64,000 nucleotides of DNA from Diphasiastrum complanatum (GCA_029204225.1 CM055097.1:74110973-74174972); one strand, 5' to 3'; counted from the first letter of the stretch, positions 12,612-22,813 are shown. Numbers and translations: made by a program. Notes: a model not told the origin generated them from the letters alone.

Positions 12612-15600
12612 ACCTTCAATAACATCAGTGGAGACCAAAATGGTTTATGTGACCAAATAATCAAAGCAAATGTCAATGTCTTTTAAAATCCGATAACTAG
12701 AGTAAAACTATTCTAGAGTCAACTTCAACTGATAGAAGTATTCACATTTAGTATAAACTTTAATAACAAAGTTATGGAGAATGCCCAGATTTTCATGATT
12801 ATAAAAGCTAGTTCAAGAATGCAAGGACTAGTAAAAAAAAGCCCTTGAAGTTTTCACGAAGTAGATGTAAGCTGTCCCATTCTTAAAAACAATGATGTTT
12901 TGTTTCCACTTGATCATTCTTGCAAAGTGAGCAAGTGTGTGACTCCCAAGCAAGCTTTAGATTGCACCATCTTCTCATTTCTAATCTACGCTCATGTAAT
13001 TTCATACAAAGTCAAGAAATGGCTTGCTTCTTCTCATGGAAATGTCTTCTGTCTGTAGGCCCACCAACATTAGATGAGAGACTTGGGACAGCTACACTCA
13101 CTCCTCACACAAAGTAAATATATATACAAAATGCTTGAAACTTCAGTTTAATAGATACCAAGCCTGACAGAACTCCTGTGCAGGTTAGACTATCTTAAGA
13201 TGATACAAGTGGAGAAAAAGATTCTGATAAAACTGTACATAGGCAGCGGATGGTGTGCCGTGGTACGACACCTGGACCCCACAGCACCTGTGTCGTGGGG
13301 TACTTTGCTATACGGGCAGTTAGTATGCAATATCACCTTGTAAGCTTAAGGGCCCATTATAGAATGGCTTTTAAAGTCCATACGAGTTTGACTATTTGCC
13401 TTCTCTTCTAGTAAGAGAATGGCGGTTGGCTATTCATTCTTGGAATAAAGACCCATCTATTTGTATTCCACATTGGGAAAGCATTCTTGTTCTTGGTTAA
13501 ATAGAATCTCTACTCCTCCATGACCTCTCTAGAGAAGGCTTGGTCTATGGCTGTCCACATTTTTCATATTTTAATTATGTTCAACGTTCTTGATTGTATG
13601 CAAAATAGCATCAGCCTATAAGCATTAAAAATCACCTACAATTTCAGCATTCAATAAAATTTTGGCATTGCTTTTGTAGCGTAGTTGTCGCAGGACTCTT
13701 TGATTATGTTATTGGATGTGTAAGTAGTTGAGTGTACCTTGATTGTGAAATGATTCAACAAGTACAACGACTTCAATTTGCATGGAAGCACCTAGCCAGC
13801 TCATCATTGGGTAAATGTGTAAGTAATTGACAGTACTGATGGCTTAGTGTAGTCAAGTACCAAGGCATAGACCAACAATTGTACTCTTTATCTCACTAAC
13901 GACTTATAGTCAACTGTATTGGCTACAGAAAGTAGACGATTGTACTATTTACTCCGTAGGATAGATGAGAAGTCAAGAAAATTGGCTTCTCAAGTAGATG
14001 AAGGGACTATTTATTCAATGGGAGAACTACTTGATCAAAGAGACTAGTCCTCCAAATGTTTTTAGAAATCAGGTCCCCCAACTCCATCTACTTTTATTGT
14101 TCAAGTATGTGTTGTAAAACGTGAAGAAAGATGTTCGCAAAAAGCAACGCATTGACTAGCCTTCAGTGCCACTAACATGAGTTGCGTGTGAAGCCTTGCA
14201 CATGCTAGTAAGGGGAGTGGAGACCTAGTGCTCAATCCTAGAACTTGTAGAGTTCATAGTTTCTAGTTGTATGTCTCTAGTTGTTGACTTGTGGATAAGC
14301 CAGTCACTTAGCTGTCATAGTTGGCCTAGCTTTGAAGGATGACTACTAGAGCTCATTGCCCAAGAGCCTTAAATTGAAAAAAAGTTGATTTTACCGTTCT
14401 GGCAGAAAAGAATGTGCACCAAAACAATAGTGTTTTTGGATTGACTGGAGGAACCAAATTGCTACAACAGTGTGGAGAGACACCTAGCCAAAAACTATGA
14501 ACTCTAAAAGTTCTAGGATTTGGCACTAGGTCTCAACTCCCCTTACTAGCATGTGCAAGGTTTCACACCCGACTCATGTTGGTGGCACCGAAGGCTAGGC
14601 AATGGCAATCTGAATGTACCTTTCCACATATGATCAATAAAGATGAGCACCTTGGGACCGATAGCCATTGTTGCCAAGTCCAAGTGGAATGAACGATTCA
14701 AAAACTTTCAATGGCAACAAGCATGACAACATCATATGTGAGTGACATGCTTGTCGTTATGCTTGTTGAGTTTCTCTCACTTACTTTGTTCTCGTGTTTC
14801 GTTGATTGGCATGTTAGCTTGGTTGGATATGGAAACAACTCCTGATATGTTGGTTGGCTTGGCTAGATGTGTTGGGGAGAGCTTCATGGAGCTCATGCTT
14901 GCATGGTGCTAAGTTTAATCTTTGTTGTGCTTGTATTGGATATCGAAGTCAGGTTAGTCTTCCAAGACACTCGTCTCATGAATTGTATGTTGGATGTCAC
15001 TTCCTTCTTTTACAATTTGAAGCCATTGATAAAAATATGGACTTTGACACATTCAAACTCCATAGCATTTTTGAGTCAATTAACAAGAACGTATATAGAT
15101 GGGTCTCTAAGCAACATATTTTTGGCAAAAAGGCGAAACAGGAATAGAAGACAAAAGCATATAACTACTAAGCAAGTGGCAAAAAAACTACACTCCTTCA
15201 CTATCACACCACTTTTGATTTTCAAGAAAGATGTGATAGGTAGAAGAAAAACTTTTGAAAACATGCGAATTTCTCACGAGAAGCTAGTCATGGTTATAAA
15301 CTAGTTCAAGCCCATGTTCTATGAATTGGTCACTCTTGTTAGTAATCATGCAAAACTATAGTAGGCTCACAAGGTTTTGGGTGAAATAGCAAGGAGCTGG
15401 TTATGAACATAACCATGTTGGTGATGGCATCGGCAAGCTAACTAGCATGGTGATGACATTAGTGAGGAGTTGGTTGTCTATAACTATAATGGTGATGACA
15501 TTGGTAGAGAGCCAGTTACGTCCATGACCATCATTGTCACGAGGCATCTGTAAGAATCCCCATCGATGAATCCGGTCATTGCTAAGACACAATCAGGTGA

Positions 15601-18600
15601 CAAATGCTTCGTTGCCGCCCCACCATAGAGGTACTGCCACCTCTCCCCCGTGCACTAGAGCCATAGACAACCATCAAGCATGCTTGGATCTCCGATAAGC
15701 CACGATGTCCCATACCACCGTACCTTACCCTCGACCCTCACCTACCTTCATCCTGAGGCCTAGATTAACGTCCCAACCTAACCACCAGTGGAAGAGCTCT
15801 TCATTCTCCTGGAGAGAATGAATAACAAGCTCTTGTCCACCTCTATATACATAGTCCAAGTGGGGTCACCTCAGTCTGTTGCTGACAAAGACTTGGTGCC
15901 AATAGTTCTGAATAGCTTGTCATATGCTTATCAGAACTTTGTGATGACGATATCTGTGAGAGAGAAGATCCCTACCTATGAAGAAGTCTATGGTCTCTTG
16001 TTACAGGAGGAGATGAGGAGAATTAATCTCTCCAAGAGGGAAGATTTCCAGAAGCATGCCTTTGCTTCTAAGAAGAAGCAAAATCCAGCTAAGGACAAGA
16101 AGAAAGGTAAAGGCAAGAACAAAGGAGCACCACAAACACTTGAGCAAGGAATGGAGAACTTGCAGATGTCAAAAGCACAATCCTCCTTGAATACTTCTTC
16201 CACACCTCGAAGGGGAATTGCAATTACTGTGGTAAATATGGACACTTTGCTTTTGAGTGCAGGAAGAAGCTTGCAGAGCAAAAGAAGGGCACAAAGAAGC
16301 AAGGAGGAAATGTTGTTGAGAGTGTTGCAAGAGAGGAGCAAAGTGACATAAGTCAAGCTGAGTTATTCTCTGTTGCATTGGCCTCACAAGCTACAACAGG
16401 TGGTTGGTACATTGACTCAGGTGCTTCAAAGCACATGACCCCTCATAGGGATTGATTTGATACCTTTGTGGGAATTTGTGATGGACAAGAGGTGTGCCTA
16501 GGTGACAACTCAACACTCAAGGTCAAGGGAAAGGGCACAGTACCTGTAAAGCTTCCATCAGGAGAAGTCAAAGTCATTAAGAATGTCTTATATGTACCAG
16601 GACTTGCTAAAAATCTTCTTTTAGTAGGAGCTATCACTCAAAAAAATATGAAAGTAGAATTTGATGCTACTTATTGTCTTGTGTTGGACTTGAGTGATAA
16701 TATGAAGGTTGTGGCCAAAGGATTGCAGGAAGATTATCTATACAAGTTGTACAATTCTATCCCTAGTCAGCATGCTTATATAGCAAAAGGAAGTGATGTG
16801 GATAGATTGTGGCATGAGAGGTATGGACATCTTGGCTACCAAAGCATGCAGGTGTTGAACCAGCATCATATGGTGGAGGGGCTTCCAGTTGTTAAGCCAA
16901 GCTCTTCAGTTTGCGAGGCTTGCGCTATGGGAAAACAGCAAAGACATAAGTTTCCCAAGGAAAGCACCACCAGGGCAGCAGGCATACTTGACTTGATTTC
17001 AGATTTGTGGGGGCCAACCCAAACAAAATCTGCAGGGGGGGGATATTACTTTATGACCTTTATTGATAACTTCTCACGCAAGATTTGGATTTATTTCTTG
17101 AAGTTAAAATCTGAAGCATTCAAGTACTTCCTGCATTTCAAAGCTTTGGTAGAAGAACATTCAGGAAAGAAGATAAAGATGCTCAGGTCAGACGGTGGTG
17201 GAGAGCTCATTAAGGCAGAATTTGTGGAATTCTGCAAGGCCAATGGGATCAAAAGGCAGCTTACAGCTCCTCATACCCCTCAGCAAAACGGCGTAGCAGA
17301 GAGAAAGAACCGAACTTGTGGAGTGTGCAAGGTGCGTGCTCAAGGCAAAGGGGTTGTCCAACTCGTTTTGGGGCGAGGCAATGCACACAGCAGTGTTTCT
17401 GTTGAATAGAAGTCTAACAAAAGCTGTGGAAGGCAAGACTCCAGAAGAGGCATTTAGTGGCATCAAGCCCAAGGCGGGCGCTTTGCGAGTGTTTGGTTGT
17501 ACGGCCTATGCCCATATTCCCAAGGATAACAGGAAGAAGCTGGATGCAAAATCAAAAAAGTGTATTTTCTTGGGATACAGTGAAGAAAGCAAAGCTTACC
17601 AACTTTACGATCTTACTAGCAAGAAGAGGATCATAGGTCGAGATGTGATCTTTGAAGAAGATCAAACGCCTCCTATAGAGGAACTTGAGATGGAGGATGG
17701 TACTAGTGAATTTGTGCCAATACTTGATGATCCACATCCATATATTGGAGAGCCAAGATGATCATATGAGTGATCAAGAGGAAGAATCCGAGAAGGCTAG
17801 GAAGCGGAAGGAAAGGGGCATATAAGCAGCTTGTGGGTAGCCTGATTTATCTCACCACTACGAGACCAGACATTTCCTATGCGGTTGGTGTAGCAAGCCA
17901 GTTCATGAGTTCTCCAACTGAAGCAAATTGGAAAGCAGCCAAGAGGACTTTGAGGTATGTCAAAGGGACAACCTGCTATGGGATTGAGTACACAGATGAT
18001 GGAAAGCTTCAACTTGGAGGCTTTACCGATTCGGATTGGGCAGGTGATAGGGATGATCGAAAGCTGACCACAGGTTACACTTTCAACCTTGGTTCAGGGG
18101 CCATTTCTTGGTGCAGCAAGAAACAGCCCACAGTTACCTTATCATCGACAGAGGCTGAGTACAGGGCAGCGGCAAAAGCTACCTGCGAGGCAATATGGCT
18201 CAGGAGACTTCTTGGGGAGGAGCAGATTCCACAGGATGGTCCTACTATTCTTCAGTGTGACAGCCAGAGTTGCATTCAGCTTGCCAAAAATCCTGTGTAC
18301 CATGGTCGTACGAAGCATATTGAGGTGGATCAGCACTTCTTACGAGAGAAGATACAAAGCGGAGAAATTCAGCTCAAGTACTGTGATACCAATGATCAAG
18401 CAGCAGATATCTTTACTAAGGCACTTAGTAGAGAACGGGACAAAAAGCAAAGTTGTTCATAGCGACCATACCATGAATACTAAGCTGTCCTAGCACATCA
18501 ACGAGAGAATTAAATCAACAAAAATTTAAGTTGAAACGATTAACCTTATTCACAATGATCGGTGGCTCTGATACCAAATGTTAGAATCCACCTCGTCGAA

Positions 18601-20817
18601 TTGAGTCATTGCTAAGACACAATCAGATGACAAACACTTTGTTACCACCCTCCAACCAAAGGAGTCATGCCTAATCAAATACACACATCAGTTGTGCACA
18701 CTGATGTGGGTCCATAACAAAGAGCCACCTCGCACCAATAGGACATTGACAGGTGGCACCAAATTGACCTATAGCTCCACATCAGAGTCCTATCTCACAG
18801 AATGAGTCCGTCACTTTAGGTATTCCGTTACATGCCCTTATGGGTGTAACAACATCTAACATTTATTGAAGAACCATGTAAAATATGTAGAGCAAATCTA
18901 CCAAATAACATGTTTCTATCTACACTAAAACTGAGAATTGCTACTACCATATCAAAAATGCCAATTGAGACAACTACAACACAATCATCTATAGTGCAAA
19001 ATCTTGAACACGATTGCTCTATTGATGACAAGGTTGCATCGAACCGCGGTTCGAACCACTGAATCGTTAGGTACCGGTTCGAGCCGGTTTTGCTGCATTT
19101 TTGGCCCTCATGGTTTCTGGTAGCCTTGGATCTAATCAAGAATGTATCATAGTGGTTTTTTGTTATCTCTATCTTATTTGAATCGTTAAACAAAACTAGA
19201 ACCTTGTATTAAGCTCCTACCAAATGATTTGAAAAAACCCCTAATCTCTTTCAAATCTCACAAGAAAAGCAGAAATAATTGGGGGGGAGATTTCAGATTT
19301 TCAGAGAATCGGCATGTTGGAATCGAGGTTCAAATTTAGAATCTATTTAAAAAAATGTTCAAACGTTTTTTCGATTTGAACCGAGCTAGCTGGTTCGAAT
19401 CGCCCGATTCGAATTGGCTTGTAACCTTGAGATTATATGAACTTAAAATTGTAATGCCTAAGATTGAAGAAAAAGGTATCCATGAAGCAACATGTTGCAA
19501 CTCTTAAAAGTTAAGGATTTGCACAAGAGATTAGTAATCATTGAAGAAGAAGTTTAAAAGTGCTAAGTTTAAACATCCTATGGAAATTACGGCCAAACCC
19601 AATTCGAAGGCATAGTCGGTGGACTGAGGACTCGGCGTCATCTCCACTTTCGTTTCCTAAAAAAATTATGAACATGCTCATAAAAAAATTTGAGTTTGAA
19701 CAGCCACCTCATGTTTTCTCTTGGCTTATTATTAATTCAAGAATCCATAAAGACATTTCTCGGTGCTTATTCCTTTAGTTAACAAAGGTGTGAGAGCTAT
19801 GAAAATATGCAAATACCAACTTAGGTTAGCATTCAAGGCCCAACTTGGGGCCAACTTGAGAACACACCCCTTGCCACATTGAGGGCCTCACATGTGTGTG
19901 TGAATTCCAATAAGTAATAGGTACAAATTTGTCTAACAATAACATTCATTTAATTAGTTTGAAAGTTTAAGTGATTTTGTTGGCTAGATTTACATGCACC
20001 TAGACCATTGATAATAGATGGCTAAGATGGTGAGATCACCTCTAAGAAATTAGCGCTCTTCTTGACGCCTTCCCTGGCCGCATTTACTCCATGAACCTGC
20101 ACCCACAATTAGGTATCAGCTGACAGGCGCTTAGACTTTGCCAAAGAAGTTAACCGAAAATTATGTGAGAAAAAGTGGAACGACCTGCATGAGAAGTTTA
20201 ACTCTGTCCAAAGGAGCAGTAACGGTCTTGGCTGCCGCTCCAGCAAGTGCACCAGCCAAGAACAACGCTAAATCCTTGGGTACGTAATTCAGAAGAGCAA
20301 CAGGATGCTTAAGAAGCAGTCCAATGCTTGGTTGGACGACTAGTGTGCTCTCTAGTGGCTTTGCTGATGCTACTGTCGTAGCAGATGAAATTGAAGCAAG
20401 GCACAAACGGCGCACATCACGTCGGCGATCCATGCATGTCAGTGAAGAAGAGGGGCTTCTCACCCAACGCCTCCACAATGGTCGAAAGCTTGTCCTTGCC
20501 GAGTATGTGGTTGATTGTTGGCCAAGACTCACCGTCGCCTGCGAGCGCTTGCTCCCTAAACCCTGAACCCCGTCTTCAATGTGCCTGCATCCATTGGTCC
20601 ATGCCGAAACCAAAGCGCCCGCCAGCGGCTCCAATGCATTTTCTAGGCCTGAATCTAACGCAATCCAAGACCGCTTTACATCACAAACACGCGCATCCAG
20701 ATCCGGTGTTCCTAAATCACGCCCGCTCTGGCATGCCAAACCGGCTGCTGCTGCTGATGATGATGAGGAGCAAGCATTGCCTAACTGAAAAGCGGTGATG
20801 GAGCGCGGCTCCCTCAT
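7728..20817 (-). CDS. Plastid ADP/ATP carrier (mitochondrial carrier family), ten exons
   Basis: The joined exons (20817-20185, 20096-20040, 9751-9689, 9469-9413, 9243-9160, 8886-8818, 8585-8473, 8334-8165, 8058-7980, 7854-7728) give 1452 nt, or 483 residues. All introns are GT-AG with phases that match. The three carrier repeats each carry the P-x-D/E-x-x-R/K signature: PLDRVK (residue 202), PLDTLR (302) and PLDTVR (392). RRQMQM follows the third, as in plant nucleotide carriers. The core resembles the Arabidopsis envelope/thylakoid ADP,ATP carriers (about 381-415 residues), which exchange adenine nucleotides across plastid membranes; direction and substrate here are inferred from the family. 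Residues 1-128 may be a plastid-targeting extension, or translation may start at Met129 (20433-20431), giving 355 residues. Intron 2 (9752-20039) is swollen by transposons. No frameshift or stop was seen in the exons, so the gene looks intact. Confidence 0.9.
7980..8058 (-). CDS. Carrier exon 9
   Basis: This 79-nt exon encodes IVARDGLVGLYRGFVPNALK and NLPSS. The acceptor is GTCAG|GAATTG. The donor GCAG|GTACTA splits a Ser codon. Confidence 0.88.
8165..8334 (-). CDS. Carrier exon 8
   Basis: This 170-nt exon encodes VKKSIPEEARKKPEAS and the third repeat start with MCYPLDTVRRQMQM. The acceptor is TTTCAG|AGTG. The donor CCAG|GTATGC splits a Gly codon. Confidence 0.9.
8473..8585 (-). CDS. Carrier exon 7
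   Basis: This 113-nt exon encodes EEGLGSLYRGLGPSLLG followed by IAPYIAVNFCVFDL, the end of repeat two. The acceptor is TTCAG|GTGCTT; the donor CCT|GTGAGT splits a Leu codon. Confidence 0.9.
8818..8886 (-). CDS. Carrier exon 6
   Basis: This exon encodes 23 residues carrying the second signature (VTYPLDTLRLRMAVDP). The acceptor is CACAG|GTCACA and the donor CCAG|GTAAGC. Confidence 0.9.
9160..9243 (-). CDS. Carrier exon 5
   Basis: This exon encodes 28 residues, from KLFRKNGTELSV to AGACAGMTSTL, entering the third helix. The acceptor is TTCAG|AAACTT and the donor CTG|GTTGGT. Confidence 0.9.
9413..9469 (-). CDS. Carrier exon 4
   Basis: This exon encodes 19 residues (VIRVIPYSAVQLFAYEFYK), the second transmembrane helix. 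The acceptor is GGCAG|GTTATA and the donor AAG|GTCTGT. Confidence 0.92.
9689..9751 (-). CDS. Carrier exon 3
   Basis: This 63-nt exon encodes 21 residues including IGKEEGIMGYWKGNLPQ, the conserved EG-x-x-GxWKGN segment of the first repeat. The acceptor is CAACAG|GCTATC and the donor CAG|GTAGCT. It is separated from exon 2 by the 10.3-kb intron. Confidence 0.9.
10193..10247. repeat. (AG)n microsatellite in carrier intron 2
   Basis: About 27 perfect AG units. Confidence 0.97.
10981..11223 (-). other. Unassigned open frame beside the LINE remnant
   Basis: An 80-residue minus-strand frame rich in Lys, Trp and Glu sits downstream of the LINE RT linker. It may be degraded LINE coding sequence, but no motif supports this. 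Confidence 0.2.
11281..12346 (-). pseudogene. LINE remnant (endonuclease and RT linker)
   Basis: A minus-strand frame at 12346-12086 has the late part of a LINE apurinic endonuclease: RGKQLISLCSCFDLVVLSG, GCFTYDSTGSQS and FNDDLI. An overlapping frame contains LDHKPIVSAIK, like the SDHxPI block. Downstream at about 11540-11400 a frame reads LNGKATDTEGISTELFEWGG, the linker just before the LINE reverse transcriptase, followed by a broken RT start. The rest of RT is not recognisable. It lies within intron 2 of the carrier, in the same orientation as the gene. Confidence 0.65.
12569..12608. repeat. (GA)n microsatellite in carrier intron 2
   Basis: Twenty perfect GA units. Confidence 0.96.
12609..14140. 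other. Intron sequence, nothing recognised
   Basis: No domain-like frame, LTR motif or tandem array was found in this part of carrier intron 2. A short GC-richer patch near 13245-13310 is unexplained. Confidence 0.4.
14149..14606. repeat. Long inverted repeat (foldback element)
   Basis: The left arm 14149-14262 matches the reverse complement of 14494-14606 at roughly 85 percent by eye (for example CACATGCTAGTAAGGGGAG against CTCCCCTTACTAGCATGTG). The loop is about 230 bp, and weaker similarity continues on both sides of each arm. It is non-coding and fits a foldback or MITE-like element. I could not define terminal repeats or a target duplication. Confidence 0.8.
15380..15545. repeat. Imperfect tandem repeat
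   Basis: The phrase GGTGATGxCATxxG recurs three times at about 60-70 bp spacing, together with variants of GAGCTGGTTxxxxxxATxACCAT. The units have diverged considerably. Confidence 0.5.
15549..15640 (-). repeat. Left partner of the LTR-like repeat around copia remnant 1
   Basis: The sequence from TGTAAGAATCC (15549) matches the first 80-90 bp of the LTR-like unit at 18578 (both contain GTCATTGCTAAGACACAATC). The similarity then fades. The preceding bases GCATC resemble ACATC after the right copy, a possible imperfect 5-bp target duplication. Confidence 0.6.
15788..18460 (+). pseudogene. Ty1/copia remnant 1: gag, protease, integrase, RNase H; RT deleted
   Basis: The order is as follows. A partial gag at 15788-16350 has VLNSLSYAYQNFVMTI and IPTYEEVYGLLLQEEMRR, then after a frameshift a zinc knuckle CNYCGKYGHFAFEC. 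The protease has WYIDSGASKHMT, then an in-frame TGA near 16456. An LYVPGLAKNLL block follows. The GAG_pre-integrase segment has LWHERYGHLGYQSM and CEACAMGKQQRHKF. The integrase core has D in LWGPTQ, D in FIDNFSRK and E in QQNGVAERKNRT, then a frameshift at about 17315. The C-terminal part ends near 17760, and the sequence jumps straight to the RT/RNase H junction YKQLVGSLIYLTTTRPDISY. RNase H (17820-18430) is well preserved, with CDSQSCIQLAKNP and ADIFTKAL. The catalytic RT (YVDD) is missing, so the copy cannot be autonomous. Confidence 0.9.
18563..18850 (-). mobile_element. LTR with minus-strand primer-binding site
   Basis: GGCTCTGATACCA at about 18563-18575 is the reverse complement of the tRNA-Met primer-binding site. 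After two bases, TGTTAGAATCC starts at 18578 and the unit ends GGGTGTAACA at 18850, giving a 273-bp LTR with TGTTA/TAACA ends. The LTR therefore belongs to a minus-strand element, although the coding remnant to its left (15788-18460) reads on the plus strand. Confidence 0.65.
18851..20030. repeat. Intron sequence with TTCGAACC palindromes
   Basis: No coding sequence is visible. A perfect 16-bp palindrome TCGAACCGCGGTTCGA lies at 19039-19054, with related GGTTCGAA/GGTTCGAG motifs near 19073-19095 and 19375-19420. Similar motifs occur at 10625-10664, also in carrier intron 2. Confidence 0.6.
20040..20096 (-). CDS. Carrier exon 2
   Basis: This 57-nt exon encodes 19 residues (VHGVNAAREGVKKSANFLE), matching the matrix-side loop after the first signature (THGVRxxxxxxKKAIGFIE in Arabidopsis). 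The acceptor is GCAG|GTTCAT and the donor GAG|GTGATC. Confidence 0.88.
20185..20817 (-). CDS. Carrier exon 1
   Basis: This GC-rich exon encodes residues 1-211: a Ser/Ala-rich N-terminal region without homologs I recognise, then the first transmembrane helix (DLALFLAGALAGAAAKTV) and PLDRVKLLMQ. The donor is CAG|GTCGTT. In-frame methionines at residues 1 and 129 are both possible starts. Open frames on the opposite strand here are antisense shadows. Confidence 0.88.
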
Positions 20818-21032
20818 GGAATCCTCTGCAAGTCTGCACGCGAGCGATCGCGCGCTCTCTCGCCCCTCTCGCTTTCCTCTTCTGTGTTCTTCTCTTTCTC
20901 GTTGTTATCTCCTCTTTTCTCCTTCGTTTTCCTGCTTCAGGAACTTGCAGTCGAACATCCCCCTGACTGACCGGGGGAATGGATGCAAGAGAACGGGAAG
21001 AGGAAAAGGTTAGGTAGCAACGGCAGTTAACG

Positions 21033-21047
21033 TCAATATATATTTTA
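21033..21047 (-). promoter_or_regulatory. Candidate TATA box of the carrier gene
   Basis: On the minus strand AAAATATATATTGAC lies about 215-230 bp upstream of the first ATG (20817). A purine-rich stretch between them (CT-rich on the plus strand, 20840-20940) would be the 5' UTR. Position and composition fit a plant core promoter. No experimental start site can be seen from sequence. Confidence 0.35.
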
Positions 21048-21689
21048 AGTGCACCCGGTCGGATGTTAGCCACGAGTCAGGGTTGCCACTTGTACATTTA
21101 TCGACGATTTACAATAAACGTGGCAGGAATCGAATGGTTATTAGCAATCTAACCTTAGCGAGCTTAAGGTCGGGCCTGAGGCCAAGAAGGAAGGAAGATG
21201 ATACGTGTATGTATTGCATTACAACGTGCTCAAGCTCAAATGTTAATTTGTCGCGGTAATGCAACTGGTGCATCTGCTTCAGGGCATTCTACTCAACTTC
21301 CCGTGTATTCAACGCTACAAAGCAATGTTTTCTATGCTATTGGTGTCGTTTAAACTTGAATTTCCTAAGTTTTTAAGCAAATTTAGATCAGTTATATATT
21401 TACGTTTGCCTTTGGGCGTTCAATTTTTCTATCTTTAATCATGTACTTCTTGATGGGATTTTCCCATCTTTCTTTCAATAAAGTAATATACAATAATTTT
21501 TATTATTACCCAAATTGATCGCATATCAAGCTCCTGAAGAAACCAAGAGTTTCTATCTTTCAAAGCCTTGGCGTTTTTTCTTAGTTTTTTTTTCCTTTGC
21601 TGTCTTTTTCGCAACTGTGCATTTTGAACTAGGTTTCACACAGTCTGCATTTTTGGGTCATGAAGAAAATTCATCCCTAGGTCTAAAAC

Positions 21690-22150
21690 ACTTAGAAAAA
21701 TAGTTCTGAGAACTTTTCCCGACACTGTTGCATTTTTCACATTTTTGCGAAAAAGGAGACAATCTCCCTAAAATGTCTTAGAAGGTTTAGACCCTTAGAA
21801 AATGGGACACTCACCCTTAGAAAAGCGACGTTTGCCTTAAAACTGGTTTTTGTCCTAAAGTAGCCTTTTTCGCCCTTTGGCTTTTTCTACTTTCGGAAAA
21901 AGCGACACCTACCCTTTAGAAAAGGGACATTGTCCTACTGTCACGTTTTTCGCCTTCCGAAAAAGCGACACTATCTTTAAAATGCCTTAAAATTATTTTA
22001 GACCTACCTTCGCATTTTTCTCCTTCTTTCTTGGGAAAAAGCGAAGGTGCCCTTAAAAAAGTGAAGGTGCCCTTGAAAAGCAAAGGTGTCCTCAAAAACA
22101 AAAGATGACACTGCCCTTAAAAACCTAAAAGGGTCTTTAAGCAAAAGCGA
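21690..22150. repeat. Degenerate repeat of AAAAGCGACA/CCTTAGAAAA motifs
   Basis: Short related phrases recur (CCCTTAGAAAA, AAAAAGCGACAC, TTTTTCGCCTT, GCGAAGGTGCCCTTAAAAA), often as inverted partners. The rest of 21080-22810 has no coding frame of note. It may be part of the 5' LTR of the copia element that follows, whose left end I could not find. Confidence 0.5.
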
Positions 22151-22813
22151 AAGCCTGCAGCGTAAAGGCACAAGTGCAACGGGCAAAAGGCGGATGATTC
22201 ATAGAGGACAACGACAGAAAACTCGAATCAGTTTCGGTTAAGGCTAATGCATTTCTTTTTATTAGATCTTCTAACTTAATCAGCCTCTTGGATTGATCAC
22301 ATAAAAGAGATCAACGAAGGATGAAGACACACACAGTCAAGGACAGAATACAGGCAAACAGTCTGAGATAGCTCCAGAGCGAGTTTACAGATTAGCAGTA
22401 GCTAGTCATACTATTCGAGAGAAGAGAACATCTCTCTCGCGCCAATGTGCTGATCTGGGAAATAGACAGCGCTCAAGAATTGTATTGTAAATTCAGTTCT
22501 GATATAGAAGCATTTTTTCTCAATGTTCTGTTCGTTGATGTGTATGATCTGTAGAACTTGATTGCATGCTATCAGTAGATAAATTTCCATTGTTGTCTTA
22601 TTCAACATTATCTGTTGTTTACAAGTTTAATTTTTACAACAGATCGTTAGAATCGATATGGGATTTGGGAGAGAATTAGACAGCAGTGAGAAGCAGTAGC
22701 TACTCCTACCAAGTCTGCTCTATCTAGTCTTTCATTCTGCATCAGTGATCTCTGAACACGATTGCCATCACCAGGCGGGTCGAAGCCCTGCGGACGGATT
22801 CAGTTTCCATCAG

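Noticed and set aside
14854-15304. Overlapping plus-strand frames of 97 and 145 residues in carrier intron 2
   Set aside because: Neither frame shows a known domain, and both overlap each other in intronic, repeat-rich sequence.
20324-20798. Plus-strand open frames of 69-137 residues
   Set aside because: They are antisense to GC-rich carrier exon 1 and have no recognisable motif.
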